Assembly: GCA_946622925.1 (NCBI GenBank)
Contig: CAMOQM010000044.1
Span: 1 to 7,151 of the forward strand
Direction of reading: 5' to 3'
Length of the DNA stretch: 7,151 bases
Source of the DNA: an uncultured Caryophanales bacterium
Lineage (GTDB): Bacteria > Bacillota_I > Bacilli_A > RFN20 > CAG-826
The first letter of the stretch is position 1. Each line of letters starts with the position of its first letter. Made by a program: the position numbers and the translations under genes. The notes under the pieces were generated by a model that was not told where the DNA came from, did not search any database, and was given only the letters and a program-made list of their open reading frames with translations. This document shows positions 1 to 6,121 of this stretch, piece after piece.

Positions 1-7
1 CAACAAT

Positions 8-580
8 TCAGGCGGAATACTCGGAGGTATCAGTGACGGAAGCGATATTATCCTTAAGGATAGTGCCGGCCCTATCAATGACTTCTTTACCCGATACCAT
101 GTCGGATTGGTTGATAGGTAAACATCCGGTGCGCTTAATCCAGCCGCCAAAGGCGAACATATCCTCGTTTTCTTGTTTGGAGACGGCGATTAGGTCCCAG
201 CCATGGAATATCGAGAAGAAGCCGATATGGTCAAAAGCCGATAAGTGATTGGAGACGATCATATAGGAACGGTTTTTATCGACTTTGCCTAAGCCCGAGG
301 CATGGGTACGGCAACGGGTGATAAGCAAAAGCATGAAGCAGGTCTGACTTAAAAACCACATGCCAAAGCGATTAGGCCCATAGCGGCGGGGGCTTCTTTG
401 GTATTTAAGGCCAAGCAAAATGATACCGATGGCATAAATGATGAAACCCGCCCAGAAGAAGACAAAAAGCAACACCGGGACCAGCCAAACCCAAATGATA
501 TCGGTATAAAATCCCCCGAAATAGTAGGTTAACGAGGTGGCGATAGCGGAGAGGATTCCAAAAATAACGACTAAAGTCAT
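8..580 (-). CDS. PlsC-family acyltransferase paralog, C-terminally truncated (possible pseudogene)
   Basis: The 190-residue product is a paralog of the next gene upstream. It has the same hydrophobic N-terminus (membrane segments about residues 1-20 and 28-58), the shared GLGK motif near 97-100 and acyltransferase block I, NHLSAFD, with catalytic H112 and D117 (HX4D). Similarity continues through GCLPINQSDM (about 152-161) to VIDRAGTILKDN, where the intact paralog continues into IAPEGTR. Here the frame instead reads TSEYSA and then TGA, so the phosphate-binding EGTR block and about 100 C-terminal residues are missing. Intact members acylate lysophosphatidate or glycerol phosphate at the membrane in phospholipid synthesis; this copy is probably inactive. 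It lies 54 nt downstream of its paralog on the same strand. The ATG has no Shine-Dalgarno sequence, and an in-frame TAG upstream rules out an earlier start. Only 7 nt are visible past the stop, so a frameshift with a downstream remnant cannot be excluded. Confidence 0.7.
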   Translation of the reverse strand: MTLVVIFGILSAIATSLTYYFGGFYTDIIWVWLVPVLLFVFFWAGFIIYAIGIILLGLKYQRSPRRYGPNRFGMWFLSQTCFMLLLITRCRTHASGLGKVDKNRSYMIVSNHLSAFDHIGFFSIFHGWDLIAVSKQENEDMFAFGGWIKRTGCLPINQSDMVSGKEVIDRAGTILKDNIASVTDTSEYSA

Positions 581-600
581 ACCGGCAATAGTAAAGCACT

Positions 601-633
601 AGAGAAGAGAAAAGACAAAGAAAAAAGAGGAAG
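601..633. other. Polypurine tract between the two acyltransferase genes
   Basis: The plus strand carries 33 bases that are all A or G except one C at 616. In the leftward transcript this is a polypyrimidine run, starting just after the TGA of the intact acyltransferase gene and ending about 20 nt before the ATG of the truncated copy. It has no dyad and so is not an intrinsic terminator. No function is evident. Confidence 0.5.
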
Positions 634-634
634 T

Positions 635-1507
635 TCAACCCTCCTCTTTCTCGTTTTTCTTGTGAACGTGATAGGAACGGGCTTTTTTATTTTCCAGCTT
701 CTTCTCTATCATTTCCCAACATTTATCGGCTAATTCCCTGGGACTAAGGGAAGCATATTCGTCTTCATAGATAACGCCCACGCAATCGAGGTAGACATGG
801 GTTCCCATTGGGAAGCGCTTGACTATCGCGTTGGTGTTTTGCAAGGAGAATAAGGCGATTGGGGCTTTAGAATCCAAGGCAAGGTGGAATGACCCGGCAT
901 GGAAGGGAAGGAGGATGGGATCAGGGAAGTCTTTGTTCCTCGTGCCTTCGGGGGCGATGACGATTGAATTGCCTTTCTTAATTAACTCAACTGAATCGGC
1001 GATGACCTTTTGCCCATTGGCCATATCCCCTTGGATGATAGGGAGATAGCCGGCCTTACGCATGAAGGCCCCGGCGACGGGAATATTAAGGTTAGATGGC
1101 TTGGAAATAAATAGGAGCGGGGTCTTTAATACCGAGGCCAAAACGAATTCGTCAAACATCGATAAGTGGTTATGCATTATGGCCATGGCCACGCCATTTT
1201 TGGGCAGTTTTCCTAAGCCTTTAACGTGGACTTTGACGCGGAGCACCTTAAGGATAAGGAAGGCGGTCTGTTTAATGATCCACATGGTGGGACGGCTAGG
1301 CGGGTAGACCTTGTCTTTGTCCCTGGCAATAACCAGGGAGAAGATATAGAGGATGACGATATAGGCGGCGCTGGTGGCTAAAAAATACATCAGCCAGAAT
1401 AAAGGGACGGTCCAAAACCAATACCACTGATGATATAGACCCAATCCCCAATAATTTAGGCCCGCCAAAGCGGCCCCGATGAGAATGAACAAAATGAATA
1501 CGAACAT
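635..1507 (-). CDS. 1-acyl-sn-glycerol-3-phosphate acyltransferase family protein (PlsC/LPLAT)
   Basis: The 290-residue membrane-associated acyltransferase probably transfers an acyl group to a lysophospholipid such as lysophosphatidate on the cytoplasmic face of the membrane. Very hydrophobic segments lie at about residues 1-19 and 30-62, and the catalytic domain follows. Block I is NHLSMFD with H114 and D119 (HX4D). A block II-like stretch, GYLPIIQGDM, lies at about 153-162. Block III is APEGTR with E187, G188 and R190, and an FHAGSFHLA segment lies at 202-210. The C-terminus is a charged Lys/Glu tail. The PlsC-like fold is clear, but the acceptor cannot be decided from sequence, so no gene symbol is given. 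The gene is divergent from the 271-aa protein gene and lies upstream of a truncated paralog. The start ATG has no Shine-Dalgarno sequence but lies 6 nt after a good -10 box, which suggests a leaderless mRNA. Confidence 0.88.
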   Translation of the reverse strand: MFVFILFILIGAALAGLNYWGLGLYHQWYWFWTVPLFWLMYFLATSAAYIVILYIFSLVIARDKDKVYPPSRPTMWIIKQTAFLILKVLRVKVHVKGLGKLPKNGVAMAIMHNHLSMFDEFVLASVLKTPLLFISKPSNLNIPVAGAFMRKAGYLPIIQGDMANGQKVIADSVELIKKGNSIVIAPEGTRNKDFPDPILLPFHAGSFHLALDSKAPIALFSLQNTNAIVKRFPMGTHVYLDCVGVIYEDEYASLSPRELADKCWEMIEKKLENKKARSYHVHKKNEKEEG

Positions 1508-1513
1508 GCAAAG

Positions 1514-1543
1514 ATTATGACAAAAGCAAGCCCGTTTTGTAAA
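1514..1543 (-). promoter_or_regulatory. SigA-like promoter of the intact acyltransferase gene (predicted leaderless)
   Basis: On the minus strand the -35 box is TTTACA (plus 1538-1543, 5 of 6 consensus). An 18-bp spacer follows, then the -10 box CATAAT (plus 1514-1519, 5 of 6) with an extended-minus-10 TGT immediately before it. Six bases separate the -10 box from the ATG at 1507, so transcription would begin at or next to the A of the start codon. This agrees with the absence of a Shine-Dalgarno sequence. Confidence 0.6.
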
Positions 1544-1550
1544 TGAGCAC

Positions 1551-1566
1551 TTAGATTGATATCTAA
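1551..1566. promoter_or_regulatory. Inverted repeat, candidate operator between divergent promoters
   Basis: TTAGAT-TGAT-ATCTAA is a perfect 6-bp inverted repeat with a 4-base centre. It covers the -35 hexamer (1556-1561) of the rightward promoter and lies 8 bp beyond the -35 box of the leftward promoter, where a bound repressor could affect one or both. The outer TTAG...CTAA half-sites recall the ends of FapR (membrane lipid repressor) operators as I remember them, but the inner bases and spacing differ, so the regulator is unassigned. Confidence 0.35.
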
Positions 1567-1584
1567 ACCAAGAGCCATTAAAAT
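1556..1584 (+). promoter_or_regulatory. SigA-like promoter of the 271-aa protein gene (predicted leaderless)
   Basis: The -35 box TTGATA (1556-1561, 5 of 6 consensus), an exact 17-bp spacer and the -10 box TAAAAT (1579-1584, 5 of 6) form a strong SigA-type promoter. Seven bases separate the -10 box from the ATG at 1592, placing +1 at about 1591-1592. The mRNA would begin at the start codon. Confidence 0.65.
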
Positions 1585-1591
1585 ACCCTCC

Positions 1592-2407
1592 ATGAATCCA
1601 AAAGACATCTTTGTTTCTATATCTAGAAAATTAGCCGATGGTGACCTAGAAGGAGCCAAAACCGAATTTCGGGAAAATCTCGAAGCCCTTTATAAGGAAA
1701 ACCCCTTATTGACCCTAAAGACGAACTTCGAGTTGCGCTTCATTTCTAACGAATTTGAACAGGCCTATCAGGATAACGAATACTTCCAGGCTTTGCCTTA
1801 TGTTAGCCAAGAAGTGGAGGAATATCTTCGTTCCTTACCTAGGTTAATCCGGGCTAACGAGCTAAGTGCCTTCCAACGCAAAGAGAAAACCGAAGAGGAA
1901 ATCGAGGGAATGCTTAATCCGAGCACCAAGAATGAAGAACTCCTTTTCCTTGTGTCCTCCCTTGGCAATAAGGACATAGCCCCATATGAAGATAAGCTTA
2001 TCGCCTTGCTTGATTCGCCCGTCCATGATGACGTCAAGTCTTTTACCTTGATGCTACTTGCTTCTAAGGGCGTCAACAAAAAGGTCAAACTCACCAAAAG
2101 TGGGGCAACCATCGAATTAAATCCCTCTATGGTTGGTGTGCCTTTCCAAAACCCCGATTACAATACTTTGAAATCTAATCTAGCTGGCATTAAGGACGTG
2201 ACCGTGGCCGATATCGCTAGGCGCTTACTTGATCAGTGGGCCTTATATTGTTACCCGCTTAAACCCTTGCTTCCGGGAGGATTAGAAGCTACCGGTGAAG
2301 CCTTAAGCCAACTCGCTTCCTATTATCTAGATAATAAAAGTGAACTCGGGGAAGGGGCCAAGACCATCGATGAGGCCTTAAGGAACGTGCCTCCGTTAGA
2401 GCTATAA
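1592..2407 (+). CDS. Helical-repeat (TPR-like) protein of unknown function upstream of tig, YsoA/DUF3196-like
   Basis: The 271-residue soluble protein has no signal peptide or membrane segment. It is rich in amphipathic helices: an acidic N-terminal helical region (about 1-65), the conserved-looking PYVSQEVEEYLRSLPRLI at 69-86, an acidic linker (about 95-115), and a helical-repeat-like region near 116-160 containing DDVKSFTLMLLASKG. No catalytic motif is visible. In B. subtilis a TPR protein, YsoA, lies directly before tig, and mollicute relatives carry DUF3196 proteins of similar build. Both position and character point to that family, but I infer this and cannot align it. The ATG at 1592 is preferred over an in-frame TTG at 1556 because that TTG is part of the -35 box. 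There is no Shine-Dalgarno sequence. The tig gene begins 64 nt after the stop with no terminator between, so read-through into tig is possible. Confidence 0.8.
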   Translation: MNPKDIFVSISRKLADGDLEGAKTEFRENLEALYKENPLLTLKTNFELRFISNEFEQAYQDNEYFQALPYVSQEVEEYLRSLPRLIRANELSAFQRKEKTEEEIEGMLNPSTKNEELLFLVSSLGNKDIAPYEDKLIALLDSPVHDDVKSFTLMLLASKGVNKKVKLTKSGATIELNPSMVGVPFQNPDYNTLKSNLAGIKDVTVADIARRLLDQWALYCYPLKPLLPGGLEATGEALSQLASYYLDNKSELGEGAKTIDEALRNVPPLEL

Positions 2408-2413
2408 AAACTC

Positions 2414-2442
2414 TTCCCTTCTATCTATTGATAGCGTATATT
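2414..2442 (+). promoter_or_regulatory. Possible weak promoter for tig
   Basis: A -10-like TATATT (2437-2442, overlapping TATTAT at 2439-2444) is preceded at 17 bp by a poor -35 box, TTCCCT (2414-2419). Transcription would start near 2449 and leave a leader of about 23 nt containing the tig Shine-Dalgarno. The weak -35 box makes this tentative; tig may instead be read from the upstream promoter. Confidence 0.3.
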
Positions 2443-2458
2443 ATTAACCGCGTTATTT

Positions 2459-2462
2459 GAGG
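2459..2462 (+). promoter_or_regulatory. Ribosome binding site deciding the tig start
   Basis: GAGG lies 9 nt before the ATG at 2472. An in-frame TTG at 2457 overlaps this site and cannot be the start, so the protein begins MKSNVKELEPGKV, which matches the normal trigger factor N-terminus. Confidence 0.65.
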
Positions 2463-2471
2463 AAATATAAA

Positions 2472-3743
2472 ATGAAATCCAACGTCAAAGAATTAGAACC
2501 CGGTAAGGTTCGCATTGAGTGCGAAGTCGAAACCAAGGATTGGAAAGCCGCTCAGGAAAAGGCCTTCCGCAAATTGGCCGCCAAGGTCGTCGTTCCCGGT
2601 TTTAGGGCCGGCAAAGCCCCCGAGGCTATGTTAAGGGCCAGGGTCGATAGCTCCCGGATCATCAATGCCGCCATCGACGAAATCCTCGGACCTACCTATG
2701 GTAAGGCCATCGCCGACAACAAGCTCCGCCCGATGTATCAACCCACCGTCGATATCACCAAGCTAAGCGACAATGATCTCTCCGTCGCTTACGAAGTCGT
2801 CTTGGTCCCCGAAGTCACCTTGGGTGAATACAAGGGCCTCCATGCCGAAAAGAAGAAAGCCGAAGTCAAAGACGAAGACGTCTCCGCCGCCATCGCTAAA
2901 AGGCTAGAAGGCAACGCCGACCTCGTCGTCGTCGAAAGGGAAGCCAAGATGGGCGACACCGTCACCATCGATTTCGAAGGCTTCATCGACGATAAGCCCT
3001 TTGAAGGCGGAAAAGCCGATAACTATGTCCTAGAACTAGGCTCCCATTCCTTCGTCCCTGGATTCGAAGAAGGATTAGTCGGTGCCAAGACCGGCGAACA
3101 AAGGGATGTTAAGATCACCTTCCCCGAACAATATGTCGCCGAACTCGCCGGCAAAGACGCCACCTTCAAAGTGGAAGTCCACGAAATCAAAGAGAAAGTC
3201 ATCCCGACCCTCTCCGACGAAGCCGTTAAAGACCTCGGCCTTGCCGATGTCGAGACCGTCGAGGCCTTAAACGAATACGAACGCAAGAACCTCCTTGCCC
3301 AAAAGGAAGATCAGGTCAACCGTGATTATTACACCGACCTCGTCCGTCAAATCATCGACGCCTCCAAAGTCACCATCGCTCCGGCCATTATCGATGCCGA
3401 AGTCAAGCAGCAAGAAGAAAACACCCGTAAACAGGTTGAATCCAATGGCTTGACCTTCCAACAATACCTCGAAATCACCGGACAAACCGAGGAAAAGCTC
3501 CGTGAATCCATCCGTGGTGGGGCCGAAGCTAACCTCAAATCCTACCTCGTCATGGAAGAACTCTGCATCAAAGAGAAACTCCTCGTCAGCGACGCCGAAC
3601 TCGATTTCGAGATCTCCAAACTCGCCGACCAATACAAGATGAAACCCGAAGAAGTCAAGAAAGCCCTCGGCAACCTCGAAGGCTATCGCGATAATCTCCG
3701 CCAGAAGAAGCTTCAGGACTTCATCCTCGCTAACAACAACTGA
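2472..3743 (+). CDS. tig: Trigger factor, ribosome-bound chaperone and peptidyl-prolyl isomerase
   Basis: The 423-residue protein binds the ribosome near the exit tunnel and shields nascent chains. The N-terminal ribosome-binding domain (about 1-115) carries the signature GFRAGKAP at 43-50, a match to the family GFRxGKxP at the same position as in E. coli. An FKBP-type isomerase domain follows from about 159 to 243, with GDTVTIDFEG starting at G161, then GSHSFVPGFEEGLVGAKTGE, FPEQY and FKVEVHEIKE. The remaining 180 residues form the charged, helical C-terminal chaperone body. The length is normal for the family, so the gene is complete. Codon use strongly favours C-ending codons (GCC, GTC, CTC, ATC), more than in the acyltransferase and 271-aa genes, which fits high expression. 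The lon gene follows after 41 nt without a terminator, so the two are probably cotranscribed. Confidence 0.97.
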   Translation: MKSNVKELEPGKVRIECEVETKDWKAAQEKAFRKLAAKVVVPGFRAGKAPEAMLRARVDSSRIINAAIDEILGPTYGKAIADNKLRPMYQPTVDITKLSDNDLSVAYEVVLVPEVTLGEYKGLHAEKKKAEVKDEDVSAAIAKRLEGNADLVVVEREAKMGDTVTIDFEGFIDDKPFEGGKADNYVLELGSHSFVPGFEEGLVGAKTGEQRDVKITFPEQYVAELAGKDATFKVEVHEIKEKVIPTLSDEAVKDLGLADVETVEALNEYERKNLLAQKEDQVNRDYYTDLVRQIIDASKVTIAPAIIDAEVKQQEENTRKQVESNGLTFQQYLEITGQTEEKLRESIRGGAEANLKSYLVMEELCIKEKLLVSDAELDFEISKLADQYKMKPEEVKKALGNLEGYRDNLRQKKLQDFILANNN

Positions 3744-3771
3744 TTTAGTTAATCCACAATTTCAACAAGGA

Positions 3772-3778
3772 AAGGAGG
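3772..3778 (+). promoter_or_regulatory. Strong ribosome binding site of lon
   Basis: AAGGAGG ends 6 nt before the ATG at 3785, a near-perfect Shine-Dalgarno. It fixes the lon start and contrasts with the three SD-less genes to the left. Confidence 0.8.
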
Positions 3779-3784
3779 CAAATT

Positions 3785-6121
3785 ATGCCGAAAGAGAATC
3801 CCTCCAATTCGCTTCGTTTACCTTTGCTTGTGTGTCGCGCCTTGATCGTTTTCCCCGCCATGAGCGAAGAAATAGAAGTCGGACGCGACTTTTCCATACA
3901 AGCGGTGCGCCTAGCGTCCTCCCAAACCAATAACCTCATCTTCGTTACTTCCCAAAAAGACGAAACTAACGATAACCCCCAAATCCAAGACCTTTATGAA
4001 GTCGGCACATTGTGCCGTATCATCTCGGTCAACGATTCGGGGAATACCATTCGCATCCGCGTGGTGGGTAGCCGCCGTTATCGCTTTGTCGATATCTCGA
4101 TGGAGCAAAACACCTTATTCGCCGTCGGTGAGATGATCGAAAGCGAAGTCCTAACTTCCACCGAAGAAGCCAGTTACGTCAAGAAGATCCTCGATAAGGT
4201 CTTCCAATCCAAAGCCTTGGGCAACCAAGTCCCTAGAGGCGCCTTGACTAGCTTCCGTAATGGCGGCAAAGCCGAAGACCTCGCCGATACCTTGGCCGTC
4301 TTCCTCCCCTTAACCATCGCCCAACGTCAAGATTTGCTTTCTGAAGCTTCGGTTAGAGCTAGGTTAGATAAGATCATCAAGTTCATCGAAGAAAGCGAGC
4401 AATCCATCGATTTGGAAGATAAACTTGCCAATAAAGTCCGTGAATCCAGCGAGAAGCAACAACGCGACTACCTTCTCCGTGAGAAGATGAAGGCCATTAA
4501 GGAAGAACTTGGCGAAGGCAAGGATAATGACCATTCCGAGGATGCCATCTTACGTAAACTCGAAGAAAATCCCTATCCCGAAAACGTTAAAGCCAAAGTC
4601 AAAAGCGAATTACGCCGCTACTCGATGATGCCTGAATCCTCCTTGGAATCTAGCCTCATCATGTCTTATATTGATACCCCCATGGCGGCCCCTTGGTTCC
4701 AAAAGACCGAGGATAACGAAGACCTTGAACACGTCAAGGAAGTCCTTGATGAAGACCACTATGGTCTTACCAAGGTCAAAAAGAGAATCGTCGAATATCT
4801 GGCCGTTAAGAAGATGACGGGCAATCTTAAAGCCCCGATCCTTTGCTTCTATGGTCCTCCTGGATGTGGTAAGACATCTTTAGGTAGGTCAATCGCTAGG
4901 GCCTTAGGAAGGAAGTTCTTTAAAGCCGCTTTAGGCGGTATTTCCGATGAATCCGAAATCCGCGGTCACCGTCGTACCTATGTCGGTTCCATGCCAGGGC
5001 GTATCATCCAAGGCATGACCAAGACCGGTGTCGTTAACCCCGTTTTCCTTCTCGATGAAATCGATAAGGTCGGAGGCGGCTCATATCGCGGCGATCCCGC
5101 CAGCGCGCTACTAGAGGTCCTTGACCCCGAACAAAACTTCGCCTTCAACGACAACTACCTCGAAGAGCCCTACGATTTAAGTAACGTCCTTTTCATCGCC
5201 ACTGCGAACTATCTAGAAAACGTTCCCGCGCCGCTTCGCGATAGGCTTGAACTAATTGAAGTTCCTTCCTATACCGAAATCGAGAAGATCAAAATCGCGA
5301 ACGGCTTCTTGATTAAAAAGCAATGCAAAGCCAATGGTCTTAAGGAAGAGGATATCAACTTCACCGAAGATTCCATCAAGACCCTTATCGAGCATTACAC
5401 CATGGAAGCCGGCGTCCGTCAGCTAGAGCGTCTTATCGCCTCTATCTGCCGGAAAGTGGTGGTCGATTTATTTGCTAAACCCGACATGGAAAAGCCGGTC
5501 GTCATCACCCCCGATAAGGTTCACGAATACCTAGGTATCGAGCTTTTTGAAGGCTCTAAGAAGGAAAAAGAGAACCAAGTTGGGGTCGTTACCGGCCTTG
5601 CCTATACCGAATTCGGGGGCGATATCCTGCCTATCGAAGTCACCTATTTCCCGGGTAAAGGCGGACTGGTCTTAACTGGCAAATTAGGCGATGTCATGAA
5701 AGAAAGCGCGACCATTGCCCTTGACTATGTTAGGGCCAATGCCTCTCGTTATGGCATCGATGACGATATCTTCCAGAAAAACGACATCCATATCCACGTC
5801 CCCGAAGGCGCCGTTCCAAAGGATGGTCCTAGCGCGGGTGTGGCCATGACAACCGCCTTAATCTCTTCCTTATCCAATAAGAAAGTGGACGCTAACGTGG
5901 CCATGACGGGCGAAGTCACATTACGAGGCAAAGCCTTGCCAATCGGTGGACTACGCGAAAAGTCATTAGCCGCCTTACGTAGTGGCATCAAACGTATCAT
6001 CGTTCCTGAAGACAATAAGAAGGACGTCTCCGAACTTCCTCAGGAAGTAAAAGACAACCTCCAAATCTCCTTCATGAAGTGCGTCGATGACGCTTTGGAA
6101 ATCGCTCTCGTCAAAGAATGA
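3785..6121 (+). CDS. lon: ATP-dependent serine protease Lon (LonA type)
   Basis: This 778-residue cytoplasmic AAA+ protease unfolds and degrades misfolded and regulatory proteins. An N-terminal substrate-binding domain (about 1-205) begins LPLLVCRALIVFPAM and is followed by a helical, coiled-coil-prone stretch (about 205-300). The AAA+ module has Walker A GPPGCGKTS at 357-365 (K363) and Walker B VFLLDEIDK with D424 and E425. The C-terminal protease domain carries the catalytic Ser/Lys dyad: S683 in KDGPSAG and K726 in LPIGGLREKSL. The 43-residue dyad spacing equals that of E. coli Lon (S679/K722). Length and motifs are those of LonA, not the membrane-anchored LonB. It lies between tig and engB as lonA does in B. 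subtilis, but clpX and lonB are absent here. I see no CIRCE or complete CtsR site upstream. Confidence 0.97.
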   Translation: MPKENPSNSLRLPLLVCRALIVFPAMSEEIEVGRDFSIQAVRLASSQTNNLIFVTSQKDETNDNPQIQDLYEVGTLCRIISVNDSGNTIRIRVVGSRRYRFVDISMEQNTLFAVGEMIESEVLTSTEEASYVKKILDKVFQSKALGNQVPRGALTSFRNGGKAEDLADTLAVFLPLTIAQRQDLLSEASVRARLDKIIKFIEESEQSIDLEDKLANKVRESSEKQQRDYLLREKMKAIKEELGEGKDNDHSEDAILRKLEENPYPENVKAKVKSELRRYSMMPESSLESSLIMSYIDTPMAAPWFQKTEDNEDLEHVKEVLDEDHYGLTKVKKRIVEYLAVKKMTGNLKAPILCFYGPPGCGKTSLGRSIARALGRKFFKAALGGISDESEIRGHRRTYVGSMPGRIIQGMTKTGVVNPVFLLDEIDKVGGGSYRGDPASALLEVLDPEQNFAFNDNYLEEPYDLSNVLFIATANYLENVPAPLRDRLELIEVPSYTEIEKIKIANGFLIKKQCKANGLKEEDINFTEDSIKTLIEHYTMEAGVRQLERLIASICRKVVVDLFAKPDMEKPVVITPDKVHEYLGIELFEGSKKEKENQVGVVTGLAYTEFGGDILPIEVTYFPGKGGLVLTGKLGDVMKESATIALDYVRANASRYGIDDDIFQKNDIHIHVPEGAVPKDGPSAGVAMTTALISSLSNKKVDANVAMTGEVTLRGKALPIGGLREKSLAALRSGIKRIIVPEDNKKDVSELPQEVKDNLQISFMKCVDDALEIALVKE

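Noticed and set aside
1062..1307. Open frame on the plus strand opposite the intact acyltransferase gene
   Set aside because: It lies opposite catalytic-domain codons, has no ribosome site and has no recognisable product.
1556..1591. TTG at 1556 as the start of the 271-aa protein
   Set aside because: The TTG is the first part of the -35 hexamer, so the transcript would not include it. The ATG at 1592 fits the predicted +1.
2082..2089. AGGTCAAA as a CtsR heat-shock operator half-site (similar one near 4774)
   Set aside because: Each is a single half-site inside a coding region where it encodes Lys-Val-Lys. There is no proper tandem repeat and no adjacent promoter.
2421..2434. CTATC-TATT-GATAG hairpin as a terminator between the 271-aa gene and tig
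   Set aside because: The stem is only 5 bp and AT-rich, and no T-run follows it.
2457..2471. TTG at 2457 as the start of trigger factor
   Set aside because: It overlaps the Shine-Dalgarno of the ATG at 2472 and would add five residues not typical of the family N-terminus.
3267..3632. Long open frame on the minus strand inside tig
   Set aside because: It is a shadow of the highly biased tig codons. The product is a low-complexity Phe/Gly/Asp-rich string with no family resemblance, and the plus strand encodes a clear trigger factor.
3744..3784. CIRCE or promoter between tig and lon
   Set aside because: No TTAGCACTC-type inverted repeat and no convincing -35/-10 pair fit in the 41-nt spacer. 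Only a strong ribosome site is seen.
3719..6121. Alternative genetic code (TGA = Trp) as in many mollicutes
   Set aside because: TGA ends tig and lon at the family-expected lengths, and the lon TGA is built into an ATGA overlap with engB. Tryptophans are encoded by TGG.
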